A stretch of DNA of 64,000 nucleotides from the NCBI GenBank assembly GCA_963709665.1, contig CAVPWU010000005.1, positions 1 to 64,000 on the forward strand, written 5' to 3'. This document shows positions 43,079 through 51,658 of the stretch, in pieces; the first letter of the stretch is position 1, and every line of letters starts with the position of its first letter. This stretch comes from DASZIT01 sp963709665. Its GTDB lineage: Bacteria; Actinomycetota; Acidimicrobiia; Acidimicrobiales; RAAP-2. Position numbers and translations under genes: made by a program. The notes under the pieces are model-generated. The model saw nothing but the letters and a program-made list of their open reading frames with translations. It had not been told where the DNA came from and searched no databases.

Positions 43079-44286
43079 CACGGGAACACGGCCTTGGAGA
43101 ACAGCTCCAGCCAGGTCATGAGGACGAGCCCGGTGACGGACAGCGCCACCACCGCGGCGTAGGCCCGTCCGTGGAACCGGGTGCCGATGGCCACCACCAA
43201 CGGGAAGGCCAGCATGATGAACCGGGGCCGCAGCCCGACCGGGGCCGCCACCGCCGCCAGCACGGCGGCGGCCATCCCGTAGAGGAGGACCGGGGCGGGC
43301 TGGTGCTGCCGGACGGCGAGGCAGGCGCCGATCACCGTGACCACCGTCCCGGCCACCAGCAGCTGGCCGGTCTCGGTGGGACGGACCGGGTTGAACAGGA
43401 ACGTGGTCAGGACGTGCAGGGGGTAGGCCAGCGACGGGTAGCTCTTCCACCCGCCCTTCTCGGTGAGCCGCCAGGCGTTCCACTGTCCGGTGTGGACCCA
43501 CAGCCAGACCATGTAGGCCACGAACCCGAGGGGGGCCAGGGCCGGGGCGAGCAGCGATCGCCAGTCCCGGTCCCGACGGACGGCGACGGCCGCGCACCAG
43601 GCGCAGCTCAGGACGAAGGCCAGGGCGATCGGGGTGGTGGCGGTGGCGGCCAGGCCGAGCAGGCCGGCCAGCCACCACCGCTTCCGGAGCAGGGCCAGCA
43701 GCCCGAAGGCGAGGCAGGTGATGGCGATCCCCTCGGAGTACATCAGGCTGAAGGCGAAGGTGCCGGGGAACACCACGAAGAGCAGGGTGCCCCGGACCGC
43801 CGCGCTGCGTCCGGCCCAGTGCCGCACCAGCAGGCCGATGCCCACCACGGCGGTCAGCCCGGTGGCGGCGCTGATCACCGCCGCCACCACCAGGGGCGAG
43901 ACGGTGGTCAGGTGGGAGATCCAGCGGATGAGCCCCGGGTAGAGGGGGAAGAAGGCGATGGTGTTGCCGGCCACGTGGCCGTGGGTCATCGGCAGGTGCC
44001 GGGGGTAGCCGTTCTCGGCGGCGTGGACGAACCAGATCCCGTCCCAGCGGTAGACCTGGCTGACGAAGCTGTCGTGGGTGAAGAGGTCGGCGACGGCCAG
44101 GGCGGCCAGGGTCAGGCCGCGGAGGGCGACGTAGACCACCACCGGCCAGACGAGGAACCCGTCCCGGAGGCGGGCGAGGCGGGACCCGCCCGCCTCCGGC
44201 GCCCCGGCGGTGGTCGGCGGGTCGCCCCCCCTTACGACGTCGGTGGCCACCATGGCCGACACGGCCGGCGAGGTGTCAGGCGGCAC
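43078..44286 (-). CDS. PIG-V-like mannosyltransferase
   Basis: Membrane protein of 402 residues and about nine helices. The motif YRWDGIWFVHAAENGYP after the first helix is diagnostic of PIG-V/Gpi18-like enzymes, which add mannose from polyprenyl-phosphate-mannose. Further marks are NTIAFFPLYPGLIRWI and LLFVVFPGTFAFSLMYSEG, then RPRFIMLAFPLVVAIG near the C-terminus. The GTG at 44286 overlaps the upstream mptB-like stop by 11 bp; an internal ATG at 44253 is an alternative. It lies in a three-gene minus-strand operon with the MptB-like and large GT-C genes. Confidence 0.85.
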   Translation of the reverse strand: MPPDTSPAVSAMVATDVVRGGDPPTTAGAPEAGGSRLARLRDGFLVWPVVVYVALRGLTLAALAVADLFTHDSFVSQVYRWDGIWFVHAAENGYPRHLPMTHGHVAGNTIAFFPLYPGLIRWISHLTTVSPLVVAAVISAATGLTAVVGIGLLVRHWAGRSAAVRGTLLFVVFPGTFAFSLMYSEGIAITCLAFGLLALLRKRWWLAGLLGLAATATTPIALAFVLSCAWCAAVAVRRDRDWRSLLAPALAPLGFVAYMVWLWVHTGQWNAWRLTEKGGWKSYPSLAYPLHVLTTFLFNPVRPTETGQLLVAGTVVTVIGACLAVRQHQPAPVLLYGMAAAVLAAVAAPVGLRPRFIMLAFPLVVAIGTRFHGRAYAAVVALSVTGLVLMTWLELFSKAVFP

Positions 44287-45733
44287 TGCCCACCACCACC
44301 GTCTGCCACCGTCGGTCCCAGAGCAGCCAGGCGCACCCGGCCAGCAGCGCCGGGGCGATGACGTAGTAGTCGTCGCCGCTGAGCATGGGTGCCCCCCCGG
44401 GGCCCACCACCAGCATGGCCAGCCCCGCCACCACCGCCAGCACCCGGGAGCGTTGGAGGGGGGTGGCGGCCAGCAGGGCCAGGCCCCACATCAGGTACCA
44501 CGGCCACACCGTCGGGCTCCCCACCACGATGAGCATCAGGGTCAGCCCCAGCAGCCGCACCACGTCGAGCCGGTGGGCGTTGAGCACCAGCCACACCGCC
44601 CCCCCCACCGCCACCAGCTCGCAGACCAGCTGGGTGACGGTCACCGTGGGGTGGAGGCCGACCGGCAGGCCCACCCCGTGGAGGAGCGAGTGGACGAAGG
44701 TCCCGAGGGCCACCGACGGCGACGACAGCACCCGGAGCTCGGTGGGGACGTGGAGGGCGGTCGGCCCCAGCCAGGTCCATCCCAGGCCGGACACCACGGT
44801 GACGCCCGTCACCACCACGATCGGCACCAGCACCGCCTCGGCCACGATCCAGCGGCGGCGCGCCCCGGTGGCGGCGCGGAACTGGTCGACGGCCAGGAAG
44901 ATGATGGCCGCCGCCGCCGGCAGCTTGATGGTGGCGGCCAGGGCGCACAGGGCCACCCCGGTGGCCAGCCGGCCCTCGAGGGCGAGGGTGACCCCGGCCA
45001 CGAGGAGGCCGACCATCAGGCCGTCGTTGTGGCCGGACGCCACGAAGCTGAAGAGGGCCAGGGGGCTGAGGGCCCCCAGCCACAGGGCGATGCCGGGGTC
45101 GGTGCCCAGGCGGCGGGCCAGGCGGGGCAGCGACACCATGATGAGCACCACCCCCACCAGCTCCAGGAGGCGGAAGGCGAGGACCTGTGCCACCAGCGAC
45201 ACCCCGGCCAGGGCCACCGTGGCCCGGCTGACCAGGACGAAGAGGGGGCCGTAGGGGGAGGCGGTGTGCCGCCACACCGCGGCGATCGACGCCAGCAGGT
45301 GGGGGTCGGCCAGCGCCGAGGGCGGTGCGGTGTAGGGATTGAGACCGTGGTTGGCCAGCAGGCCCTGGCCGATGTAGCTGTAGATGTCCCGGCTGAACAG
45401 CGGGGGGCCGAGGAGCAGGGGCAGGCCCCAGCAGGCCAGGATGACCCACGAACGCCGGACGGTGAGCCGGCCGGCCCGGGCGTGGAGGCCCACCCCCACC
45501 CAGGCGGCGATGAGGACGGCGGCGGCCCCGTAGAAGGCCACCCGGGCCAGGTCGGCACCGCCCTCGGGGAGGTGGAACCACCAGCCGGCGGGAGCCGGGC
45601 GGGGGACCGCCCCCAGGCTGGTGCCGACCAGGGCCAGCCCGACGGCGCCCACGGTGCCGACGACGATCCACGGGTTCATCGAGCGGACCGCCCGGCTCAG
45701 GCGTGGTCCGGTCACGGCGGTGGGGGCTCCCAC
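44276..45733 (-). CDS. MptA/MptB-family alpha-1,6-mannosyltransferase
   Basis: Membrane protein of 485 residues from a GTG with an excellent GGAGAAGGAG ribosome site. Family motifs: FSRDIYSYIGQGLLANHGLNPY (the periplasmic Asp that activates the acceptor), HTASPYGPLFVLVSR, FVASGHNDGLMVGLLVAG, and ATIKLPAAAAIIFLAV. MptB builds the alpha-1,6-mannan backbone of lipomannan and lipoarabinomannan in Corynebacteriales using decaprenyl-phosphate-mannose; relatives occur across actinobacteria. First gene of the minus-strand glycosyltransferase operon, so this organism probably makes a mannan-type lipoglycan. Confidence 0.88.
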   Translation of the reverse strand: MGAPTAVTGPRLSRAVRSMNPWIVVGTVGAVGLALVGTSLGAVPRPAPAGWWFHLPEGGADLARVAFYGAAAVLIAAWVGVGLHARAGRLTVRRSWVILACWGLPLLLGPPLFSRDIYSYIGQGLLANHGLNPYTAPPSALADPHLLASIAAVWRHTASPYGPLFVLVSRATVALAGVSLVAQVLAFRLLELVGVVLIMVSLPRLARRLGTDPGIALWLGALSPLALFSFVASGHNDGLMVGLLVAGVTLALEGRLATGVALCALAATIKLPAAAAIIFLAVDQFRAATGARRRWIVAEAVLVPIVVVTGVTVVSGLGWTWLGPTALHVPTELRVLSSPSVALGTFVHSLLHGVGLPVGLHPTVTVTQLVCELVAVGGAVWLVLNAHRLDVVRLLGLTLMLIVVGSPTVWPWYLMWGLALLAATPLQRSRVLAVVAGLAMLVVGPGGAPMLSGDDYYVIAPALLAGCAWLLWDRRWQTVVVGSAA

Positions 45734-45862
45734 GTGGCTCCTTCTCCTCGACCCACCCTCGGCGACGGGTCCGATGAGCGACGGTCCTGTGAACGATATC
45801 CCGCCCCACCTGGTCCGACCGGGCGCGCCGGGTGGGGAGGTCGGACTATTCGGACAATGGTG

Positions 45863-45868
45863 TAAGCT
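45863..45868 (+). promoter_or_regulatory. -10 element, leaderless promoter for the gene at 45876
   Basis: TAAGCT is followed by 7 nt and then ATG. No ribosome site precedes the start. A single GTTCACAGGAC on the minus strand (45784-45794) lies in the same divergent region but is unsupported by a second unit. Confidence 0.5.
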
Positions 45869-45875
45869 TGTAATC

Positions 45876-46484
45876 ATGACACCCACGGAACAGACCCACC
45901 GCCGGGGCCCGCGTCGGGCCCGACCCTCCCAGGCCGAGCAGCGCACCACCACCGAGCAGCGGCAGCAGATCCAGGCCTGGTTCGCCGGGCGCCTCCCCGA
46001 GGGGTGGTTCGACGGGGCCGCCGAGGTGACGGTGGACAGCGACGAGATTCTGGTGACCGGCACCCTCCCCGCCGTGGCCCTGGAGGAGGGGGCCGGGCCC
46101 GCCGAGCAGGCCACCGCCGACGCCGCCCGGATCGCCGGCTTCCGCGAGGACACCCGGGCCCACCGCATGCGGATCGCCGACGAGGCACAGGCGTCGTTCG
46201 GGCGGACCGTCTCGTGGGGGGCCCGGTGCGGCTCGACCGAGGTCGCCTTCACCACGGTCAGCGTGCCGATGATGACCCGGCTCCGCTTCGACGAGCGGCA
46301 GGTCCTCGACACCCTCATCGACGCCGGGATCGCCCGGAGCCGCAGCGAGGCGCTGGCCTGGTGCGTGGCGCTGGTGGGCCAGCACGAGCAGGGGTGGATC
46401 GACGAGCTGCGCGACGCCCTGGTCCATGTGGAGAAGGTCCGGGCCAGGGGGCCGGGCGGCCCCGGGGAGCCCGCCGGCTCGTAG
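45876..46484 (+). CDS. Conserved actinobacterial protein with RHH-like C-terminus
   Basis: Protein of 202 residues. The first 25 residues are basic and low-complexity. A small alpha/beta region follows (IQAWFAGRLPEGWFDGAAEVTVDSDEILVTGTL-type), then a long helix (REDTRAHRMRIADEAQASFG). The C-terminal part (MMTRLRFDERQVLDTLIDAGIARSRSEALAWCV) looks like a ribbon-helix-helix or helical dimerisation region. I recall homologues throughout actinobacteria but no function. Divergent from the mannosyltransferase operon; 10 bp upstream of the DUF1810 gene. Confidence 0.75.
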   Translation: MTPTEQTHRRGPRRARPSQAEQRTTTEQRQQIQAWFAGRLPEGWFDGAAEVTVDSDEILVTGTLPAVALEEGAGPAEQATADAARIAGFREDTRAHRMRIADEAQASFGRTVSWGARCGSTEVAFTTVSVPMMTRLRFDERQVLDTLIDAGIARSRSEALAWCVALVGQHEQGWIDELRDALVHVEKVRARGPGGPGEPAGS

Positions 46485-46494
46485 CCTTGCCGGG

Positions 46495-46932
46495 GTGGCC
46501 GACCCCACCGACCTCGAGCGCTTCGTGACCGCCCAGGACGGTGGGGGCACCTACCGGTCGGCGGTGGCCGAGCTGGAGCGGGGACGGAAGGACGGCCACT
46601 GGATGTGGTTCGTCTTCCCCCAGCTGGCCGGGTTGGGGTCGAGCCCCACCGCCCGGCGGTACGCCCTGGCCTCCCGGGAGGAGGCGACCGCCTACGCCGC
46701 CCACCCGGTGCTGGGCCCCCGCCTCCGGCGGTGCGCGGCGCTCCTGCTGGCCGTGGACGGGCGGTCGGCCGGGGAGATCCTGGGACCGGTCGACGCCCTC
46801 AAGCTGCGGTCGTCGATGACCCTGTTCCTGCGGGCCGTCCCCGACGAGCCGGTCTTCGCGTCGGTGCTCGGCCGGTTCTTCGACGGCCGGCCCGACCCTC
46901 GCACCGACGACCGGCTCGGCCGGCCCGGCTAG
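46495..46932 (+). CDS. DUF1810 family protein
   Basis: Protein of 145 residues from a GTG start. The whole length matches DUF1810: DLERFVTAQDGGGTYRSAV at the start, the invariant GHWMWFVFPQLAGLGSSP, ARRYALASREEATAYAAHPVLG, and the closing DALKLRSSMTLFLRA. Small soluble helical protein of unknown biochemical role, widespread in bacteria. TAGCCT (46482-46487) lies 7 nt before the start, possibly its own leaderless promoter, although read-through from the preceding gene is equally likely. Its stop codon overlaps that of the convergent DUF2510 gene. Confidence 0.9.
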   Translation: MADPTDLERFVTAQDGGGTYRSAVAELERGRKDGHWMWFVFPQLAGLGSSPTARRYALASREEATAYAAHPVLGPRLRRCAALLLAVDGRSAGEILGPVDALKLRSSMTLFLRAVPDEPVFASVLGRFFDGRPDPRTDDRLGRPG

Positions 46933-47297
46933 TGGGGAGGCGGCCGGGTGGGGGTCCGGGGCGCCGGCGGCGGGTCGGTGGAGGGTGTCCCGTCGTCGGT
47001 GACGTGCTCGGTCCAGGCGGAGCCGGACCAGTACCGCTCGTGGTGGCGGACGAACGGGTCCCGGAACCAGCCGGGCGGGGTCCCTCCCGGGGTGGCGTCG
47101 GACCGGGCCACGCCGTCGGGGGGGTCGGGGCGGGTGCCCGGCGGGGGTCCCGCCCGTGACGGGTCCCGATCGGTGAGGCCCCGGGCCGGGGACCGGCCGC
47201 CGGGGTGCCGGCGACCCCGGCGGTTCATCATCGAGTAGCGGACCACGAACCCCACCGCCACCACCACCAGCGAGATCCAGGAGTGACCGACGTACAC
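46929..47297 (-). CDS. Membrane-anchored DUF2510 protein
   Basis: Protein of 122 residues. One N-terminal transmembrane segment (WISLVVVAVGFVVRYSM) is followed by a basic, proline-rich linker and a C-terminal DUF2510 module (TPPGWFRDPFVRHHERYWSG, WTEHVTDDG). The order is the reverse of the DUF2510 protein at 30842. The first Met lies at 47297 without an obvious ribosome site. Function unknown. Convergent with the DUF1810 gene with overlapping stop codons. Confidence 0.72.
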   Translation of the reverse strand: MYVGHSWISLVVVAVGFVVRYSMMNRRGRRHPGGRSPARGLTDRDPSRAGPPPGTRPDPPDGVARSDATPGGTPPGWFRDPFVRHHERYWSGSAWTEHVTDDGTPSTDPPPAPRTPTRPPPH

Positions 47298-47349
47298 GTT
47301 CGCAGTGTACGGCCGACCAGGTGCGGTGGGTCGGGCGGGGACGGGTCGG

Positions 47350-47805
47350 TCAGTCGGCCGGGCGCATCCGCTCGAGCATGGCGGCCATCCGCCGGTGGAT
47401 GAGGTCGACCGCCTGCAGCGGACGGATCATGACCCGGAACTCGACGATGCGGCCCTGCGGGTTGCAGCGGATGATGTCCACCCCGTTCACGTACCTGCCC
47501 TCGACGGTGGTCTCGAACTCGAGCACGGCGGTGTCCCCGGCCAGGACCTGCTTGGTGTAGCGGAACGCCCGCCCGTCGAACTCGGCCGGGCCGTCCCCGT
47601 CCGCCGCCGGGACGGTGTCCCCCGGGAAGGTCTGCCGGGCCGCCTGCAGGTAGAGGGTGGTGATCGCCTTGCCCTCCTGGGGCGTGAAGACGATCGGGGA
47701 GTAGAAGACCACGTCGTCGTCGAGCAGCTCCTCGAGCCCCCCGGGGTCGTCGCCGCGGAGGTGGGCGTGCCACCGTTCGATCACCGGTCCGATCTCCGCG
47801 CCCAC
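47350..47805 (-). CDS. SnoaL-like/NTF2-fold protein 1
   Basis: Protein of 151 residues from a GTG with GGAGG upstream. NTF2/SnoaL-like cone fold: IERWHAHLRGDDPGGLEELLDDDVVFYSPIV at the start, then a YLQAARQTFPG helix, TAVLEFETTVEGRYVNGVDIIRCNPQGRIVEF strands, and a C-terminal helix. The family includes isomerases, dehydratases and non-enzymatic ligand-binding proteins; no catalytic set can be assigned. Divergent from a second, different SnoaL-like gene. Confidence 0.82.
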   Translation of the reverse strand: MGAEIGPVIERWHAHLRGDDPGGLEELLDDDVVFYSPIVFTPQEGKAITTLYLQAARQTFPGDTVPAADGDGPAEFDGRAFRYTKQVLAGDTAVLEFETTVEGRYVNGVDIIRCNPQGRIVEFRVMIRPLQAVDLIHRRMAAMLERMRPAD

Positions 47806-47880
47806 CCGCGCACCTCCTCGGGTCGAACGGTAGCCGGTCGCGCCCATACTGGGGTCCGCCGCCACGACCGAGGAGCGCCG

Positions 47881-48399
47881 ATGCCCACCACCGATGAGCT
47901 GGCCGCCGAGCTGGCCGACCTGCGACGCCGGGTCGACGCCGCCGAGGCGGTCCTGGAGATCCAGGCCCTCAAGGCCCGGTACGGCGAGCTGAACGACGAC
48001 CGGTTCGTGGCCGGACGGGTGGTGGACGACGCCACCCTCCGTCGCCTGGCCGGCGACATCGCCGACCTGTTCACCGAGGACGCCGTCTGGGACGGGGGAC
48101 GGGGGCTGGGCCGGGTGACCGGGCGGGCGGCCATCGCCGACCGCCTGGCCCGCCCCACCCTCGACTTCTCCCGCCACCTGTTCGTCAAGCCCCGCATCTC
48201 GGTGGACGGCGACCGGGCCCGGGCCCGGTGGGACCTGCTCAGCCCCTGCCGCCGCCCCGACGGCACCTCGTACTGGATGTGCGGGTGGGAGGACGACGAG
48301 TACCGCCGGGTGGACGGCGTCTGGCTCCACCGCTCGATGACCATGACCACCGTGTTCATGACCCCGGTGGGGGAGGGATGGGCCCGGGTGCTGGCCTGA
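47881..48399 (+). CDS. SnoaL-like/NTF2-fold protein 2
   Basis: Protein of 172 residues with a GAGGAG ribosome site. A short coiled N-terminal helix (ELADLRRRVDAAEAVLEIQALKARYGELNDD) precedes the SnoaL_4-type domain (IADLFTEDAVWDGGRGLGRVTG, HLFVKPRISVDGDRARARWDLL, WLHRSMTMTTVFM). Similar proteins are found among bile-acid dehydratase-like and ring-hydroxylation accessory proteins, but none of these roles is supported by the context. Divergent from SnoaL-like protein 1 across 75 bp. Confidence 0.83.
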   Translation: MPTTDELAAELADLRRRVDAAEAVLEIQALKARYGELNDDRFVAGRVVDDATLRRLAGDIADLFTEDAVWDGGRGLGRVTGRAAIADRLARPTLDFSRHLFVKPRISVDGDRARARWDLLSPCRRPDGTSYWMCGWEDDEYRRVDGVWLHRSMTMTTVFMTPVGEGWARVLA

Positions 48400-48455
48400 G
48401 GTCGGGTCCGGCCGGACCCGGGGGGACCCTCCGGCGACCCCTAGGATCGGGGGCC

Positions 48456-49900
48456 ATGCCCACCGGACCCCGCTCCGAGGAGATCCTGGCCCAGGTGCTC
48501 CGGCGCTGGCGGCCGGACGTCCTGCCCCTGCTCGAGACCTTCGCCCGGATCCCCAACCAGTCCCCCGCCTTCGAGCCGGGGTGGGAGGCGGCCGGCCACA
48601 TGGAGGAGGCGGTCCTCCTGCTGGCCGGGTGGGCGTCCGGGCGGGCCATCCCCGGGGCGGTCGTCGACGTGGTGCGGCTCCCGGGCCTCACCCCCACCCT
48701 GGTGGTGGACGTCCCGGCCACCGACCCCGGGGCCACCGGGACCGTCCTGGTCTACGGCCACTACGACAAGCAGCCCCCCTTCGACGGCTGGACCGGGAGC
48801 CGGGGCCCGTGGTCGCCGGTGCTGGAGGGCGACCGCCTCTACGCCCGGGGGGTGGCCGACGACGGCTACGCCCTGCCGTCGGCCCTGGTGGCCGCTGGAG
48901 GCGGTGGCGGCGGCGCGGGGGCCGCCACGCCCGGACCGTCGTGGTGGCCGAGGGGTCGGAGGAGAGCGGCAGCCCCCACCTGCCCGACGTCCTCGAGCAC
49001 CTGGCCGACCGGATCGGGGTTCCCGACCTGGTGGTGGCGCTCGACTCCGGCTGCCCCACCTACGACCGGCTGTGGGTGACCACGTCGCTCCGGGGGGCGG
49101 TGGACGGGACCCTGACCGTCAAGGTCCTCGACCACGGCGTGCACAGCGGGGCGGCCGGGGCGGTGGTCCCCTCGTCGTTCCGGCTCCTCCGCCAGCTGCT
49201 CGACCGGGTCGAGGACGCCGGGACCGGGGAGCTGCTCCTCCCGGAGCTCCGGGCCGACCCGCCTGCCGGGGCGGCGGCCGACGCCGCCGTCGCTGGCCGG
49301 GGCCCTGGCCGCCAGGAGGCCGGCGACCCGCCGTTCCCGGCCGTGGAGGGGCTGGTGCTGCAGGGTGACGGGCCGGCCGAACGGGCCTTGCGCACCGCCT
49401 GGTTGGCCTCGGTGGCCTACGTGGGGGCCGACGGCCTGCCGCCCACGGCGGCGGCCGGGAACGTGCTGCGCCCCTCCACCAGCCTGAAGCTGGTGATCCG
49501 GCTGCCACCCACCGCCGACGCCGTGGCCGCCGGGGCCGCCCTGGCCCGGGCGCTCACCGCCGAGCCGCCGTCGGGGGCGGAGGTGAGCTGGACCCCGGGG
49601 ATGACGGCGGGGGGGTGGGCGGCCGACCCGCCGGCGCCCTGGCTGGCCGCCGCCCTCGACGACGCCTCGGTGTCCTGCTTCGGCCGGCCGGCGGCCCGGG
49701 TGGGCGAGGGCGGCTCCATCCCCTTCATGGGGTGGCTGGCCGAGCGCTTCCCCGAGGCCCAGCTGCTGGCCACCGGCGTGCTGGGGCCGGGCTCCAACGC
49801 CCACGGCCCCGACGAGTCGCTCCACCTCCCCACCGCCGAACGGATCACCGCCAGCCTGGGGGTCCTGATGGCCGCCCACGCGGACCGGGCGCCCGCCTGA
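48456..49900 (+). CDS. M20-family metallopeptidase (dipeptidase-like), two indels near 48895-48915
   Basis: About 480 residues when joined. M20 metal-site motifs: YGHYDKQPP (His), RGVADDGY (bridging Asp), EGSEESGS (catalytic Glu and ligand), DSGCPTYDR, and the lid-domain His in GVHSGAAG, ending GPGSNAHGPDE. Between ALPSALVA and ARTVVVAEGSEE the frame shifts twice within about 20 bases of G/C-rich sequence (net two extra bases); joined, it reads ALEAVAARGRHARTVVV. It hydrolyses dipeptides or acylated amino acids in the cytosol. TAGGAT lies 8 nt before the ATG at 48456, so the mRNA may be leaderless. Confidence 0.87.
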
Positions 49901-49940
49901 GCGGACGCCCGGTCACGGGGTGCGGGGGAGGCCGGGCCGA

Positions 49941-51638
49941 TCAGGCGGGAGGCCCGCTGGCCAGGGTGACGGTGGCCGACTGGCTCTGACCGGAGGTGTC
50001 GGTCCAGGTGATCTGGACCTTGTCGCCGGGGTGGTAGCTGTTGAGGTCGTTGGTCAGGTCGTTGGACGAGGAGATCGTCTTGCCGCCCAGGCCGGTGATG
50101 ACGTCGCCCTCGGCGATGCCGGCGTTCGCCCCCGGGTCGTTGGGCACCACGCTCTGCACGTCGGCGCCGGCGGTGGAGCTGCCGGTGCCGCTCGAGCCCG
50201 ATCCGGTCGAGCCCGAGCCGAAGCCGAAGCCTCCCGAGCCGCTGCCGCCCGAGCCGCCGGTGGCGCTGCTGTCCGACACCGCCACACCCAGGAAGCCGGT
50301 CCCACCGATGTGGATGGTGGAGGAGGCGTCGCCGGCCTCGATCTTGTTGGCCAGCGACAGGGCGGTGCCGATCGGGATGGCGTAGGCCTGGGCGGTGGTG
50401 GACTCCTCGTCGTTGGTGCTCGACGCCGCGGTGTCCATGCCGATGACCTGGCCCGAGGTGTCGACCAGGGATCCCCCGGAGTCGCCGGGCTGGATGTCGG
50501 CGTTGGTCTCGATGAGGCCGGTCAGGTTCTCGGCGTTGCCACCGCTGTCGTCGCTGGCGGTGATGGACTGGTTGGTGCTGGTCACCGAGCCCCCGGCCGT
50601 GCTGGGGGTCCCGCCGGCGCCGCCGGCGTTCCCGATGCCCACCACCGACTCGCCGACGGTGGCCACACCGGTGCTGGTGGACACCGTCTGGAGCCCGCTG
50701 GCGTTGGTCAGCTTGATCACGGCCACGTCACCGGTGCGGTCGTAGCCCACCACGGTGGCCGAGTAGGTCTTGCCGTTGCCGATGTCCGTCACGCTGATGC
50801 TGGTGGCGCCGTCGATCACGTGGTTGTTGGTGAGGATCTCGCCGTTGGAGGTCAGCACCATGCCGGTGCCGGCCGCCGCCTCACCCTCGTAGCTGAGGTT
50901 GGTGTTGATGTCGACCAGCCCCGGGTCGACCTTGGCGGCGATGGCGGAGATGTCCGACGGGGCACCCACCCCGCTGGACGAGCTCCCCGACGAGGAGCCC
51001 CCCGACGAGCCCGATCCGAACGGGGAGGACGACGATCCGCCGCCGAACGGCGAGCCGGTGCCACCCGAGCTGCCGGAGCTGCCACCGGAGGGCGCCGAGG
51101 CGCTGGTCGACGTGCCCGACGTCCAGAGCACGTGCCCGAGCCCGGCACCGGCCAGCAGCACCACGACGGCGACGGCGGCGGCCAGGCCGGCCAGCAGCCC
51201 GGCGTTGGAGCGCTTGGCCACCGGGACCGGCTGGGGTCCCGGGGTCGAGAACCCGGCGGTCGGCCAGCCCGGCGGGGGCGGGGGCAGGGTGCCGCCGGCC
51301 CCGGCGGGGTAGGTGCCCGGGTAGGGCCCACCGGGGTAGGGGGTGGCCGGGTAGGGGGTGGCGGGGGCGGCCTGTCCCCAGCCGGGGGTCGGCGGCGTCG
51401 GCGGCATCCACACGCCGGCGGGCGGGGTGGGGCCGCCGTAGGCGGGGGGACGGACCGGGGTGGTGCCCGGGGTGCCGGTGGGCAGCCGCGGCTCCCCGCC
51501 GGCGGGGCCGAGCGGGATGGCCGGCCCGGAGGCGGTCACGCCGTCGGGGGTGGTGGGGGTGCCGTCGGGGGCGGTGGTCGCCTCCTCCGGTGCCTTGGGT
51601 TCCTCGGGCCTGTTCGACAGGCTCCAGTGCTCGCTCAT
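49941..51638 (-). CDS. Membrane-anchored HtrA/DegP-type serine protease with PDZ domain
   Basis: Protein of 565 residues. A proline-rich, probably disordered cytoplasmic region (1-143) precedes one transmembrane helix (about 147-172) and a Ser/Gly linker. Then comes the trypsin-like S1C protease with the triad in LTNNHVIDG (His), GDVAVIKL (Asp) and QPGDSGGSL (Ser), and finally a PDZ domain. The PDZ is unusual: its first strand (GFLGVAVSD) and the rest (DVQSVVPNDPGANAGIAEGD) are separated by about 40 residues of Gly/Ser. Extracytoplasmic quality control or signalling protease. The start ATG at 51638 has GAAGG upstream; a hairpin lies in the leader. Confidence 0.92.
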   Translation of the reverse strand: MSEHWSLSNRPEEPKAPEEATTAPDGTPTTPDGVTASGPAIPLGPAGGEPRLPTGTPGTTPVRPPAYGGPTPPAGVWMPPTPPTPGWGQAAPATPYPATPYPGGPYPGTYPAGAGGTLPPPPPGWPTAGFSTPGPQPVPVAKRSNAGLLAGLAAAVAVVVLLAGAGLGHVLWTSGTSTSASAPSGGSSGSSGGTGSPFGGGSSSSPFGSGSSGGSSSGSSSSGVGAPSDISAIAAKVDPGLVDINTNLSYEGEAAAGTGMVLTSNGEILTNNHVIDGATSISVTDIGNGKTYSATVVGYDRTGDVAVIKLTNASGLQTVSTSTGVATVGESVVGIGNAGGAGGTPSTAGGSVTSTNQSITASDDSGGNAENLTGLIETNADIQPGDSGGSLVDTSGQVIGMDTAASSTNDEESTTAQAYAIPIGTALSLANKIEAGDASSTIHIGGTGFLGVAVSDSSATGGSGGSGSGGFGFGSGSTGSGSSGTGSSTAGADVQSVVPNDPGANAGIAEGDVITGLGGKTISSSNDLTNDLNSYHPGDKVQITWTDTSGQSQSATVTLASGPPA

Positions 51639-51658
51639 GTCCGTCTGCCTTCCCGAGC

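Noticed and set aside
45876..46484. Antitoxin of a toxin-antitoxin pair, because of the RHH-like C-terminus
   Set aside because: The protein is over 200 residues and the neighbours are a DUF1810 protein and a mannosyltransferase, not a toxin.
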